Below, in pieces: positions 17,950 to 27,126 of a stretch of DNA of 64,000 nucleotides (its first letter is position 1; every line of letters begins with the position of its first letter). This DNA comes from Chitinophaga sp. 180180018-3 (GTDB lineage Bacteria; Bacteroidota; Bacteroidia; Chitinophagales; Chitinophagaceae). The notes beneath the pieces are model-generated. The model was not told where the DNA came from. It was given only the letters and a program-made list of their open reading frames with translations, and did no database searches. The stretch lies in the NCBI RefSeq assembly GCF_037893185.1, contig NZ_CP140772.1, positions 1,426,001 to 1,490,000 of the forward strand, read 5' to 3'. The position numbers were made by a program, and so were the translations under genes.

Positions 17950-20900
17950 GTGAAAATGAACTACAAAACCTTAGTACAGCAGCAGACCCAAGACGGCTAT
18001 ATGAAGAAAGTAGCCGGCGATCTTAAAGAAAAAATGCGCAAATTGCGACAGGGTGCCCACCCGTCAGATGTCCGCCGCTGGATATGGGAATTGATACAAA
18101 ATGGGAAAGATGTGGCCAGCCCTGGGGTACCATTTCACGCTTCAATCAATCTGAGTAGTGAAACGGCTCCGGCAGTATTAGAATTTAAACATAATGGTAG
18201 ACCTTTTTCCGTAAAAAACATCACTTACCTGGTAGAAGCTGTTTCCTCCAAGGATCAGGAAGAATACGAAGAAGGGCAACGACCTACCGGACAGTTTGGC
18301 AGCGGCTTCCTTACAACGCATCTCTTATCTCCCAAAGTGGAGCTGGAGACGATCATAAAAGCAGATAGTCTTCCATATAAAAAATGTCTTCTGGAATTAG
18401 ATCGTAGCGCAACCGACGTGGAAGGCGTCATGAAAAGTATGCGATCATCTCTAGCCATTTTGGAAACTCTTGACGAACTGCAAGATATTACTGATTATGA
18501 CCCGCATGAGTTTTCCACTACCTTCCGTTACCATCTCGACGCCCATAGTGTGGAAATAGCCAAAATAGGGCTCCAAGATCTAGTTCAGTCTATGATCTTC
18601 ACACTGGTATTTGTGCCGGTTATTAAGTCCATTACCATTGAAAACTATGGCATTACGTATCGGCTACTGGATGAGTTGACAAAAGAAAAAAACGGCGTTA
18701 CATTCTTTACAGTAGAAACTATAGACGGGCTTGGCGTACCGGCGAGGCAGCAGATTGTCAGTGTAATGGGGAAACGTACGCAGATTGCTATGCCCGTGAT
18801 TACCAGCGATGGAACCTTGTACTTCCAGAAACTAGACGACACCCAACCACGGTTGTTTTGTGATTTCCCGATGATTGGAAGTGAAGACTTTCCATTCCCG
18901 GTAATAGCCAATAGCTCTTACTACGACCTTGATGACCCCAGAAGTACCATCATTTTGTCAGATGTTAAGGAAGCCGGTATCGATGAGAATAAAGCCTTGA
19001 TAAAGGAAGCTGTAGGCTTATACATACAACTACTCAGGTATTGTGATGGTAACAAGGAGACGCAGCATATTTTTAATATTGCAAAAACGAATGCCAAGTT
19101 TAAACGCGACTGGCTCAGCGATACCTGGTACAAAAACGAGATGTTAAACCCAGTGCTGGACGCTCTCTCTTCAATGGCTATAGTCGATCTTGCAAGCGGG
19201 GAAAAGGTTAAAATTGATGATGGAGAAAAAACAGCGAATGTCATCTTCCCAGCACATGTAAATGCTGAGGTACGGAAGTCACTTTATCATCTTGGAAAGC
19301 AGTTATGGCCTCATGCCATGCCCCGGGAGACCGAGATTGGCGAATGGTTTGATGTATTGTGGCCGCGGTGCTACAAGCTCACGTTAAAGTCATTGAGCGA
19401 ATTTATTGCTAACAAGGGTAATATTACCAATCTCGAAGAACACCTTGGGGAAAAATGTAAAATCAACGACTGGCTGAACAACTATTATGACCTGCTCAAT
19501 TTTGAGGAAATCTATGTAGCGGATATAGTAAGCAATTCTATAGCAGTCATCCCAGATCAGAATGGCCAGTTTAGGCTCATGAAGGACGTAAAGTTCGACA
19601 ATGGCCTGGAGGATGTATTCAAAGACGTATTGAAAACGCTTGGCTATGACATTCGGCATGAACTACGTAGAAATGAACTTATCACAAAAAATAGATATAA
19701 AGAAGAGCCAAAATATAAAATTGTTCATTTCACCTATAAAAGGGAGAATGTTTATACGGCACTAAACCAATATTTAAAGGAAGCACCTGTAGGCGATATA
19801 CTCCAGCCAGCAGCAAGTATTGCTGCTATTACCACGTTGCAAGGAAATGCGCCTGCCTGGCATCAGCAGCTTTTTGGGGTAATGCAGCGCCTATTTCCCG
19901 ACCTACCAGTGAAAGAAGTACAAGTAAACGAATATTCAGAAAATATTTATGAACAAGCGAGCCTTGTAGTAGTTCACCATATACTGGAAAAAATTTCGTC
20001 CCTAATTACGTTAGAGAACTTTACGGGTGAATTAGGCTTTAAAGATACTGAAACCGCTCTGAAATTTTTGTCTGACTTTGTTTCACTGCTACAGCAAATG
20101 GGGCAAGAACATTTAGTACACACCACAGATTTTCCAATATTGCCAAACCAGCACGGCATCTTTCGTACTAAGGAAGAATTAATGGGAGGACCTAATACTG
20201 ATGAAACGCTCAAAGACATTTCCGCGCTGTTAGGTCATGACTATAGAAAAAATCTTATAGATCAGTCTCTGCTACTTACTTTTAGCGATGCAATGACAGT
20301 CACCGATACAATCATTGCCGAAAAAATATCCTCTCTTGCAGGTAGTCTCATGGCAGATATGCGCCAAGACGAGGATACTCAAAAAGCATTTGCTAAGTTG
20401 TTTACCTGGTTTAATGAAAAAAGAACCAAGGCGCAATTGCTGTTTGGAGATTTATACACTAATCGGCACCGTCTTTGTGAACCCGACACGATTATTACTT
20501 CCATGGAGAAGGCCGCAGATTTAGACGCTCTGCTAAAAGAAAATGGTGTTGCGTCAGTAGAAGACTTGCGACTGATATTACAAAACAATTTCGGCAAGCC
20601 ACCCCAACCAGACATTAGTGAGATAACCAAGGACATACTGGTTAATTTGGGTGTTAAAAATTATGAGGAGTTCAAGGAAGCGCTAAAAGACAAGAACCTT
20701 GCCGAACTGTTCGGCCACGTTTCTGTTCCATCGGTTGAATATTTTATGTTTGCCGAAAGCAAAATAGATCGAACCCAAGGCCAGGTAAAGGATTTTTTAA
20801 TTCGGTTGGGGTATAATTTCTCCATGGCCGATTCCTCTACATCAAATATCTTCATTGGTGTATTAAAAGATGGTCGTTCAATTGACATTGTTTGCAGACC

Positions 20901-21063
20901 GGGAGATAACAATGAAGTCATTCTTTATTCTGGTGCGGAAATCGCACATTTGAAAAATCAAGGCGCCGAACTATGGGTTTCAAAAGCAACCGGTGATCCT
21001 ATACAGCTGACCATTGGCAAAATAGTAGAAGATAATGACCTTAAAAAAATTAGATTTACCTGA
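17950..21063 (+). CDS. Sacsin-like HSP90-type ATPase domain protein
   Basis: 1037 residues. Residues about 15-240 form a GHKL/HSP90-type ATPase like the N-terminal repeats of sacsin. The signatures are: a helix with WELIQNGKD (46-54, Asn and Asp binding Mg-ATP), EFKHNGRPFS (78-87, in place of the usual DNGxGF), and the lid RPTGQFGSGFLTTHLL (111-126). The large remainder is unrecognised, mostly alpha-helical with alternating beta parts, and has no membrane segment. ATP-driven conformational clamping is expected; the client is unknown. The next gene starts two bases after the stop, so the pair is an operon. A TATATTTT near 17920 might be the promoter. It lies beside mobile DNA and is a candidate defence gene. 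Confidence 0.8.
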   Translation: MKMNYKTLVQQQTQDGYMKKVAGDLKEKMRKLRQGAHPSDVRRWIWELIQNGKDVASPGVPFHASINLSSETAPAVLEFKHNGRPFSVKNITYLVEAVSSKDQEEYEEGQRPTGQFGSGFLTTHLLSPKVELETIIKADSLPYKKCLLELDRSATDVEGVMKSMRSSLAILETLDELQDITDYDPHEFSTTFRYHLDAHSVEIAKIGLQDLVQSMIFTLVFVPVIKSITIENYGITYRLLDELTKEKNGVTFFTVETIDGLGVPARQQIVSVMGKRTQIAMPVITSDGTLYFQKLDDTQPRLFCDFPMIGSEDFPFPVIANSSYYDLDDPRSTIILSDVKEAGIDENKALIKEAVGLYIQLLRYCDGNKETQHIFNIAKTNAKFKRDWLSDTWYKNEMLNPVLDALSSMAIVDLASGEKVKIDDGEKTANVIFPAHVNAEVRKSLYHLGKQLWPHAMPRETEIGEWFDVLWPRCYKLTLKSLSEFIANKGNITNLEEHLGEKCKINDWLNNYYDLLNFEEIYVADIVSNSIAVIPDQNGQFRLMKDVKFDNGLEDVFKDVLKTLGYDIRHELRRNELITKNRYKEEPKYKIVHFTYKRENVYTALNQYLKEAPVGDILQPAASIAAITTLQGNAPAWHQQLFGVMQRLFPDLPVKEVQVNEYSENIYEQASLVVVHHILEKISSLITLENFTGELGFKDTETALKFLSDFVSLLQQMGQEHLVHTTDFPILPNQHGIFRTKEELMGGPNTDETLKDISALLGHDYRKNLIDQSLLLTFSDAMTVTDTIIAEKISSLAGSLMADMRQDEDTQKAFAKLFTWFNEKRTKAQLLFGDLYTNRHRLCEPDTIITSMEKAADLDALLKENGVASVEDLRLILQNNFGKPPQPDISEITKDILVNLGVKNYEEFKEALKDKNLAELFGHVSVPSVEYFMFAESKIDRTQGQVKDFLIRLGYNFSMADSSTSNIFIGVLKDGRSIDIVCRPGDNNEVILYSGAEIAHLKNQGAELWVSKATGDPIQLTIGKIVEDNDLKKIRFT

Positions 21064-21065
21064 AC

Positions 21066-22160
21066 ATGAACATCAAAGAATATTTTGAATATCATATAGG
21101 CAAACCAGAAGGGCCACAGTTGGAATATAAAGCTACTCCAATTCCATCACACACTATTGCACAGATATTAGCCAGTTTTGCCAATTCAGAAGGAGGAGGA
21201 TTGGTTTTCGGTATTCGGATGATACCTATCGACAAAAAAAACATAGAGGGCCTTAGCACGGATTTTAACATGAAAGGCATGGTTCAGAAAGCCGTAGGAT
21301 TAATGGAACCACAACCTACGGTTTTTAGTGACTACTTTGATCATCAGGGGAAATTGCTTTTTGGTATTATCGTCGAAAAAAGTAACACCCCAGTACTCGT
21401 TGGCGGTCAGACGTATCAAAGGATACATGATAGAACAATGAATGTCAGCAGTCCTGGATACGCTGGCAGACCTACCATGAACTACCGTGAGTTCAATGAT
21501 GTATTTACCCTTCTTGAAAACGAGCGAAAGGTTGCCACCAGTTCCAAAAAACGCTTTCTTGATCACTATAACAGTACACTTAGTCTATACCAACCTCTGC
21601 TTCAAGCATATTATCCCGCTGATATTACAGCCAAAGTGACAACACAACAGGGAAAGGTATTCAATAGAATTTTGTTTGCATCCTGCGTGGATAATTTTGA
21701 AACATATCTTTCCTCGCTGCTTTATGAGATTTACCTGGCTATCCCTAATACTCTAAAGAGTGGCGAATCCCTCGTGAAGGTGGCAGACGTACTGGCATGT
21801 TCAGATATCGAGGAGATAATCCAAATGGTTGCCGCCAACAGAGTAAGAACGCTACAAAAGGGCAGTGTAAAAGGCTTTATCAAGGACAATGAGCAAATCC
21901 GAATCCTAGAAGCCATAAATGACACCCAAATAAAAGAGATCGAAAGAATACTGCAAATTCGTCACCTTTATACCCATAGGAATGGTATCGTAGACGAAGG
22001 CTTTCTGGTCTACTTCCGGGGGGAGTTTCAATTGAATGAAGAGCATCAGCTTTCATTGGAACAAATGCTTATTAAACTAGAATACCTCGTAAACATAGTT
22101 TCTGTAATTGATGGAAAGGCAGTGGCGAAATATGGGCTTTCTACCCAAGACCCCGCCTAA
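21066..22160 (+). CDS. AlbA_2 (Schlafen-type) domain plus HEPN-like C-terminus
   Basis: 364 residues. Residues about 10-145 resemble the AlbA_2/AAA_4 (Schlafen-like) domain: GPQLEYKATPIPSH, then ASFANSEGGGLVFGI (36-50), a classic motif of this divergent nucleic-acid/ATP-binding family. The C-terminal ~200 residues are helical, and RHLYTHRNG (299-307) gives R299-x4-H304, the HEPN ribonuclease signature. The gene begins two bases after the sacsin-like ATPase gene. Together they hold the same module types (HSP90-like ATPase and HEPN) that eukaryotic sacsin joins in one polypeptide. A likely reading is an ATPase sensor controlling an RNase effector; this is inference. Confidence 0.72.
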   Translation: MNIKEYFEYHIGKPEGPQLEYKATPIPSHTIAQILASFANSEGGGLVFGIRMIPIDKKNIEGLSTDFNMKGMVQKAVGLMEPQPTVFSDYFDHQGKLLFGIIVEKSNTPVLVGGQTYQRIHDRTMNVSSPGYAGRPTMNYREFNDVFTLLENERKVATSSKKRFLDHYNSTLSLYQPLLQAYYPADITAKVTTQQGKVFNRILFASCVDNFETYLSSLLYEIYLAIPNTLKSGESLVKVADVLACSDIEEIIQMVAANRVRTLQKGSVKGFIKDNEQIRILEAINDTQIKEIERILQIRHLYTHRNGIVDEGFLVYFRGEFQLNEEHQLSLEQMLIKLEYLVNIVSVIDGKAVAKYGLSTQDPA

Positions 22161-22194
22161 AGCCTAATAAAACATTAATAAAACTTTGATTTAT

Positions 22195-24180
22195 CTATTT
22201 TTTAATTAGTAAGTGCGATAATACTGGATCATTTATTATTCTGTCGAGCTCGGCTGATACAATATCCTGAACGTCCAGTTTAATCTGAAGAAAGTTGTTT
22301 TGAACAATATTGTTATCAAGGCTACGAACCAGCGGAAGATCTTTATACCTCTCCTGATTTCTCTTAATGGTAACAGGGTCATTCGTTACTTTACAGTGAA
22401 ATACTTTTTGTGGGATTACCTGGTCCGGCGTATCCGCGACCACACCCACAAATTCCCCGGCTGAAAGCCCGGATATCGTAGATGCCGGTACTGCAAACTC
22501 CAGCTGTTGGGAATGGCTGACCGAAGTATCAGAGCTGTTAACTGATACACTGGAGCGGTCCTGCATTATCTTCCCTATCCTCTCGCTCATCTGCTTGGCA
22601 GTATCCCCGCTTACCTGCCCACAGATGATGTTTCCACATAAATTCATCAACACATCTGCCATCTCACGGGAATAGTCCTTCCTTACCTGATCGAGGTTCT
22701 GGACTACTAATGTGGTTGCTATAAGATTGGATCTACCAGTACCGACCAAGGCATCAATACCATTTACCGTCAGGGTGGGAAACTCCTCGAAATTCACTGC
22801 ACACTTGAGTTTACCTTTTTTATTGATTTGTTTTATCAGTCTGTTGATATATAAAGAAAGAACAGCACCATACACAGTTTGTTTTTGCGGGTTGTTCCCC
22901 ATGCAGAGGATCTGCGGGGCTTGTGGGTTGTTAATATCCAGATTGAAATCATTTCCGGAAAGCACGAAATACAGTTCAGGAGAAGACAGGCGAGCCATTG
23001 CAATTTTCGCGCTGGCGATCTGGCCTTCAAGCTGCTCCATAACATCATTTTCTAACGCCGTTATGAACGGACTTATCAATGGCTGAATTTCGCTTTGTGC
23101 GCATCGTAGAATAGTGAACAGCTTGGAGTATTCAACTTGAATGAGTTCCACGACGTGAGGCAACGTACAGAATTTACCATCCTGATATTTTCTGAGATAC
23201 CAGATAATGGCTGTCAGAAAAATAATCGGAGATTCCACGAAAAAATCACCTCCGCGTTGAATCCAGTTACGATTGAGTCCCAAGAGGATTGTCCTCGCGC
23301 TTTCCCCTGCATCTGTAATGTCTGCCATCCCACTTGGCTCCAATGGGTTGCATCTTCCAGATCGGGTCAGGTCTTCAAAAAGAATCGCATTAAAACCTGG
23401 AATAACCTTATACCTATGTTTGTATTTCAGGAAATGGTTATAGGCTATAAGGGTAAGGTCCGGGTACTTCCAATCATGAATAAACATGGTGTAGCCCTTC
23501 TCTATCTGTTGTTTGATTATATTCTCCAGGATATACCAGGTTTTTCCACTCCCTGGTTGGCCAGCCAAAAGTACACCCCTAGCGGGATTGACCAGGTTTA
23601 TATGGCTTTTGCGTGTTTGCTTTTTTAGTTTATATGTAGCAGGCAGGTTTATGGAGAACTCATTGCTGATTAACCGCTCTTCCTGTGGGAAGCTCTGGCC
23701 TTCCTGGTTGAAGATATCGCGGCGGTTAATTTTTAGCTTCAGAACACGGGACAGTAAAGTGCCGCCTGTAAGTATCAGGATGTATCCAGTTCCGGTGGTT
23801 CCAATGTAAATAACGGTGCGTAGTTGTGTTGTAACCGGTATCAGAAAACTATAATAGCTAGTAAAATAGAACAACAGGCCGGAAACCATATAAATCACCG
23901 CCGTTCTATACTGTATCTTTTCATCCTTCCTCCCCTGGGCGCCCAGCAGTGTGATGCCGAGGAATCCCAGGGCGATTAACTTGGATTTATGGAAATAGGA
24001 AAACAGCCCCGTCTTGGCGATATTCTCCAACAATCGGTCTGTAATATCTGCTGTCAGCTGCCATGTATGAAACCCTGAATAGCAATAGTAATAAAAGTGA
24101 ATAATCAGTACAGATATGCTGATCAATCGGGTCATGTCCAGGATCTTCCTTAATCCCTGGTCGTTTTCTCCTGTACGCAT
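22195..24180 (-). CDS. Type IV coupling protein (TraG/VirD4 family)
   Basis: 661 residues. The N-terminus has four likely membrane helices (about 20-35, 65-80, 92-112 and 122-145). Walker A is GQPGSGKT (207-214). The family's Walker B and a TraM-recognition-like region sit near LKCAVNFEEFPTL (the acidic FEEFPTL) and TLVVQNLDQVRKDY. The C-terminal part with DRIINDPVLSHL is family-typical. Coupling proteins bring the relaxase-DNA complex to the mating pore at the inner membrane using ATP. The gene is downstream of relaxase and mobC on the minus strand, the usual mobilization order. It serves the Tra operon at 42963-54836. Confidence 0.88.
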   Translation of the reverse strand: MRTGENDQGLRKILDMTRLISISVLIIHFYYYCYSGFHTWQLTADITDRLLENIAKTGLFSYFHKSKLIALGFLGITLLGAQGRKDEKIQYRTAVIYMVSGLLFYFTSYYSFLIPVTTQLRTVIYIGTTGTGYILILTGGTLLSRVLKLKINRRDIFNQEGQSFPQEERLISNEFSINLPATYKLKKQTRKSHINLVNPARGVLLAGQPGSGKTWYILENIIKQQIEKGYTMFIHDWKYPDLTLIAYNHFLKYKHRYKVIPGFNAILFEDLTRSGRCNPLEPSGMADITDAGESARTILLGLNRNWIQRGGDFFVESPIIFLTAIIWYLRKYQDGKFCTLPHVVELIQVEYSKLFTILRCAQSEIQPLISPFITALENDVMEQLEGQIASAKIAMARLSSPELYFVLSGNDFNLDINNPQAPQILCMGNNPQKQTVYGAVLSLYINRLIKQINKKGKLKCAVNFEEFPTLTVNGIDALVGTGRSNLIATTLVVQNLDQVRKDYSREMADVLMNLCGNIICGQVSGDTAKQMSERIGKIMQDRSSVSVNSSDTSVSHSQQLEFAVPASTISGLSAGEFVGVVADTPDQVIPQKVFHCKVTNDPVTIKRNQERYKDLPLVRSLDNNIVQNNFLQIKLDVQDIVSAELDRIINDPVLSHLLIKK

Positions 24181-24221
24181 TTTTCAGTTCCTCCATTTCT
24201 CTTGCACGTGCGCATGAGCGT

Positions 24222-25535
24222 CTAATCGTTATCTGATGGGCGTTTCCGCCTTTTTTTCTTTCGGCGTTGCTCGGGAGCTTCAAAATTATACTCCGGCTGG
24301 AGCAACTGTTCAATAATACCAGGGACCGCGGAAGCTATTCCCCCTGGTCCAGTGGCCTGTGGTATAGATATTTGATCCCGTTGAAATGAGCCTGTCAATA
24401 CTGGACCATCTGATTTCATCTGATTATCTGTAGAAAGGATATCAGGTTTTAGCTCTGGAGCTTGTGCGAATGGCGTTTGTGTATTGGTGGCGCATCGTTG
24501 TTGCAGGCCGCCGGCGCTGTATTGCTTGCCTAGCGTACTCCCGTTGAACACACATTTAGTCTGATGATCAACAAACGTGATCCCGTATAGCTGGCCGGCA
24601 GCGTTCTGCCGTCTGACTGTGGAAATACCTTCTTTTTCCAGGGTGGTTACCAGCTGGGATATAGACAGCTGGCGTTGCCCAGCTAATGCCCAGTCTATTG
24701 CAGTTTTTATCTTTTTAGCGTGAGGCTCTTTTTGTGGCTGATTTTCCTGAAACTGTTGCTCCAGATGGGCCAGTGTTGGTTTACTATAGATGGAACTGGC
24801 TTTAATGGGGACCCCTACTTTGTTACCTTGTTCATCCAGGACACGATAGACAAGGCCGCCTTTCTGAAAGGCGCGGGAATCTTCTTTCCCTCTGTCGGCG
24901 GTGATGTTATAAAGCCGGAGGATAGCATTCAGCTCTGGGAGAGAGCTATATTTGTACTTTTTGATTACGGCATCGAGTACATTGATGATGCTGCGCTTAG
25001 TTTCCGTTTTACCATAGATAATTTTTTGTGCGTTTACAGGATGAACGTCTTTTAATAGCTCCTTCTGACTTTCTGCGCGTACCAGCCCGTATTGCGCCTC
25101 AATAGCCTTCCGTGCAGGTTCTGATTTGTATTTGCCAATATTATGCAGTCGGATTGGCGTACCATCAGCCTTGATGGAAGTTGTGATAATGTGGATATGC
25201 GGGTGCCCCGCATCATAGTGTTCATATATCAGGAATGGCTGGCCGGAAAAACCAATACGTTTCATATAGTCCTCTGCGATGGTGACCAGCTTTTCAGGCG
25301 GGAACTTCTCTGTGGGGTGAAAGTTCAGGGAAATATGCAGGATCTTGGTTTTTATCCGCTCATTCAGGGCATTTTGATGCTGAAATCTTTCCAATTTATC
25401 ATAGAAGTTCATTTCCTCTTTATCCTGGAGGAAATTACCAGCATGAATCAGCGTAGCACAACCTTCTTTGACCTTATTCTCATTGTAATTGAGTACACGG
25501 AGAATACTTCCGGGAAATTTTATTTTTGCGACCAT
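24222..25535 (-). CDS. Relaxase / mobilization nuclease (MobA/VirD2-like, PF03432)
   Basis: 437 residues. The relaxase core is at the N-terminus. The metal-binding histidine cluster is IYEHYDAGHPHIHIITTS, giving H106, H111, H113 and H115. Tyrosine candidates near residue 17 (VLNYNENKV) fit the catalytic Tyr of this family. The C-terminal half is less conserved and ends in a basic RRKKKRRKR tail. The enzyme nicks oriT, remains bound to the 5' end and is piloted into the recipient. It overlaps MobC by 16 bases (start 25535, MobC stop 25520). Unlike the relaxase at 10225 this copy is intact. Confidence 0.88.
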   Translation of the reverse strand: MVAKIKFPGSILRVLNYNENKVKEGCATLIHAGNFLQDKEEMNFYDKLERFQHQNALNERIKTKILHISLNFHPTEKFPPEKLVTIAEDYMKRIGFSGQPFLIYEHYDAGHPHIHIITTSIKADGTPIRLHNIGKYKSEPARKAIEAQYGLVRAESQKELLKDVHPVNAQKIIYGKTETKRSIINVLDAVIKKYKYSSLPELNAILRLYNITADRGKEDSRAFQKGGLVYRVLDEQGNKVGVPIKASSIYSKPTLAHLEQQFQENQPQKEPHAKKIKTAIDWALAGQRQLSISQLVTTLEKEGISTVRRQNAAGQLYGITFVDHQTKCVFNGSTLGKQYSAGGLQQRCATNTQTPFAQAPELKPDILSTDNQMKSDGPVLTGSFQRDQISIPQATGPGGIASAVPGIIEQLLQPEYNFEAPEQRRKKKRRKRPSDND

Positions 25536-25903
25536 TGCCGATAGATTTGGTTCATTCGTTGATTGATTTCCGATACCTTTTGTAATAGTTCCTGTTGCTG
25601 CTTTTCATTGGAAACTATCCAGGTAAGATATTCCGGTTGTTCTCGTAGGGTATGAAGCTTTTTAACAGCCTGGTTATAATTGTTTCCGATGGCGCTCAAT
25701 TCATTTTTCAATGCGATCAGTGCTGCCAAAAGGTCATCGGCAGATTGATTGCGGAGCTTTACAGTAACCGGCTTTTGAAGTAAAACAGCCCTGATATACT
25801 GGCTCAACTTCCGGCATGTGGTGGCTTTGTATAGCTGAAAAATCTGCTTATATTCTTCCGGCTTCACCCGTATGCTGATCCATTTTCTTTCCTTCGTATC
25901 CAT
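25520..25903 (-). CDS. MobC-like ribbon-helix-helix relaxosome protein
   Basis: 127 residues. The N-terminal ~55 residues fit a ribbon-helix-helix DNA-binding domain (WISIRVKPEEYKQIF then SQYIRAVLL). The helical C-terminus with LSAIGNNYNQAVKKLH is typical of MobC proteins that bind oriT and recruit the relaxase. It is the first gene of the mobilization transcript and overlaps the relaxase. It probably also represses its own promoter, since the dyad-rich region just upstream is the likely oriT and operator. Confidence 0.82.
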   Translation of the reverse strand: MDTKERKWISIRVKPEEYKQIFQLYKATTCRKLSQYIRAVLLQKPVTVKLRNQSADDLLAALIALKNELSAIGNNYNQAVKKLHTLREQPEYLTWIVSNEKQQQELLQKVSEINQRMNQIYRQWSQK

Positions 25904-25929
25904 AAGTATCCATTTTCTTCTCTTAAAAA

Positions 25930-26025
25930 ATTCCGAGTTCCGAGGAATTTGAAATATACCGCTGCCGACGTCGGAGGCGAGCGGCGAGATTCGTTGTGCA
26001 ACAACGGTACATCTCGCCGGGTGCC
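25930..26025. other. Candidate oriT of the conjugative element
   Basis: Just upstream of the MobC gene. The palindrome ccgacgtcgg is at 25964-25973. Then a nested hairpin: cggcgaga (25982-25989) with tctcgccg (26012-26019), enclosing gttgt/acaac (25993-26005). Further upstream, ttccgag and its inverted form ccgaggaa occur at about 25931-25947. Clustered dyads directly before mobC fit a transfer origin; the nick site was not located. Confidence 0.5.
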
Positions 26026-26029
26026 ATCA

Positions 26030-26460
26030 ATGGTACACTGATCCTCCTTCCGGAAGTATCGGCAGCCTTTTTATAGGATATCCACCGTCTTCTTTCTGAG
26101 TGTATCTGTGATCTTGTTTGAGTGTCCACGGCCTCATGATATGGAGCTATCCTGTCTGAAGTAATATATCTATTTGCTCTGCCGCCGTCAAGGATAGACA
26201 GCCAGGAAGAGAGTAAATGCCAGCGGTAGAAAGTATGTTCTACCGTATTTTGCTGTGACTTCTTCAGGAATTGTCAGGCTGAAAATCTGGCAGCAGGACC
26301 ACTTCTATGCCAGCCTGTGAGAAAGACAGGTATTCTTTTGTTGATCATCATACATCACTATTTCAAATATCAATAATCAGTTTCTTTCTCTGCAAAGCTA
26401 ATGTTGCACAATGTTTCAGGGAATACATGTATCAATTCCATACAGGCTGTGTATATTCCT
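26030..26460. other. Spacer between oriT-like region and next gene
   Basis: No open frame with coding character was found. A short minus-strand frame overlaps the dyads and has no family resemblance. The region contains a T-rich, AT-skewed tract ending near 26460. Confidence 0.3.
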
Positions 26461-26466
26461 TTCCGT

Positions 26467-26474
26467 TAGTTTTG
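26467..26474 (+). promoter_or_regulatory. -7 box TAGTTTTG for the small gene at 26508
   Basis: Exact TAnnTTTG, about 34 bases before the ATG. Confidence 0.45.
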
Positions 26475-26507
26475 TGATTATAATTTTTTACCTAAAAACG
26501 AAATGTG

Positions 26508-26861
26508 ATGGATGGAAATGTGCAAACCTTTGGTGAAGCCATAGCTGCCGGATGCGAACCAAGAGAATACCTGTTTGATACAGCGCACCTACCTACAGGA
26601 ACTGTTCAGGCGTTCCTGGATTTCAAAATATGGACAAAAAGCGGCACAGGGATAACCTGTTTCTTCCAAGAAGAAAAAACAGGCAGGAAATTCCGGCTAA
26701 CGGTCTTCCGTCGGAAAGATGCGGATACATATAAGCTGGATGATGGACGGATTGATTTCGGGACTTGTCCGCTGAATCTGCTATACCAGCTTGTATCGAA
26801 TAAAAACAGCAATGGAAATATCGTATTGCGGCAGGCTGGTATTATAGAGACAGTGCGATAA
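26508..26861 (+). CDS. Small hypothetical protein of the conjugative element
   Basis: 117 residues from the ATG at 26508; a GTG at 26505 immediately precedes it and is the alternative. It is acidic N-terminally (FGEAIAAGCEPREYLFD), then beta-rich, with FRLTVFRRKDADTY and a C-terminal LLYQLVSNKNSNGN. There is no signal peptide or membrane segment. I do not recognise a family. A -7 box lies upstream and a terminator lies about 155 bases downstream, so it is probably a separate transcript. Its neighbours (mobilization genes on one side, DUF932 on the other) suggest a housekeeping role in the mobile element. Confidence 0.5.
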   Translation: MDGNVQTFGEAIAAGCEPREYLFDTAHLPTGTVQAFLDFKIWTKSGTGITCFFQEEKTGRKFRLTVFRRKDADTYKLDDGRIDFGTCPLNLLYQLVSNKNSNGNIVLRQAGIIETVR

Positions 26862-27012
26862 TAACGTATAAGTCTGGAGCCATTGACTTCCGGAGATAAA
26901 TGGTTTTCGTAGTTTCAGTTATAGTTGTGATGTATCCGGGTATTCCTACCCGGATTTTTATCGTAATACTAACAGGTACCTATCTTTCAGGATGGTCACC
27001 TTTCTAAATATC

Positions 27013-27052
27013 CGCAACGGCCTGTCCCGGAGGGCAGGGCGTTTTTTTTGAA
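27013..27052 (+). terminator. Terminator of the small gene at 26508
   Basis: cctgtcc and its imperfect complement around ggagggcagg form a GC-rich hairpin followed by eight T. Confidence 0.65.
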
Positions 27053-27096
27053 AAAAAAGCCCATCCTATCTTGTAGGATTTCGCATAAAAAGAAAT

Positions 27097-27119
27097 AGCG
27101 GGGAGACATGCCCCCCGCT
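27097..27119 (-). terminator. Terminator of the DUF932 gene
   Basis: agcgggg and ccccgct (27097-27119) form a GC hairpin just past the DUF932 stop. On the minus strand it is followed by a T-rich stretch. Confidence 0.6.
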
Positions 27120-27126
27120 GTGATGG

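Noticed and set aside
25923..26129. 68-codon minus-strand frame
   Set aside because: It lies across the dyad cluster proposed as oriT, is highly basic by composition only, and resembles no protein.
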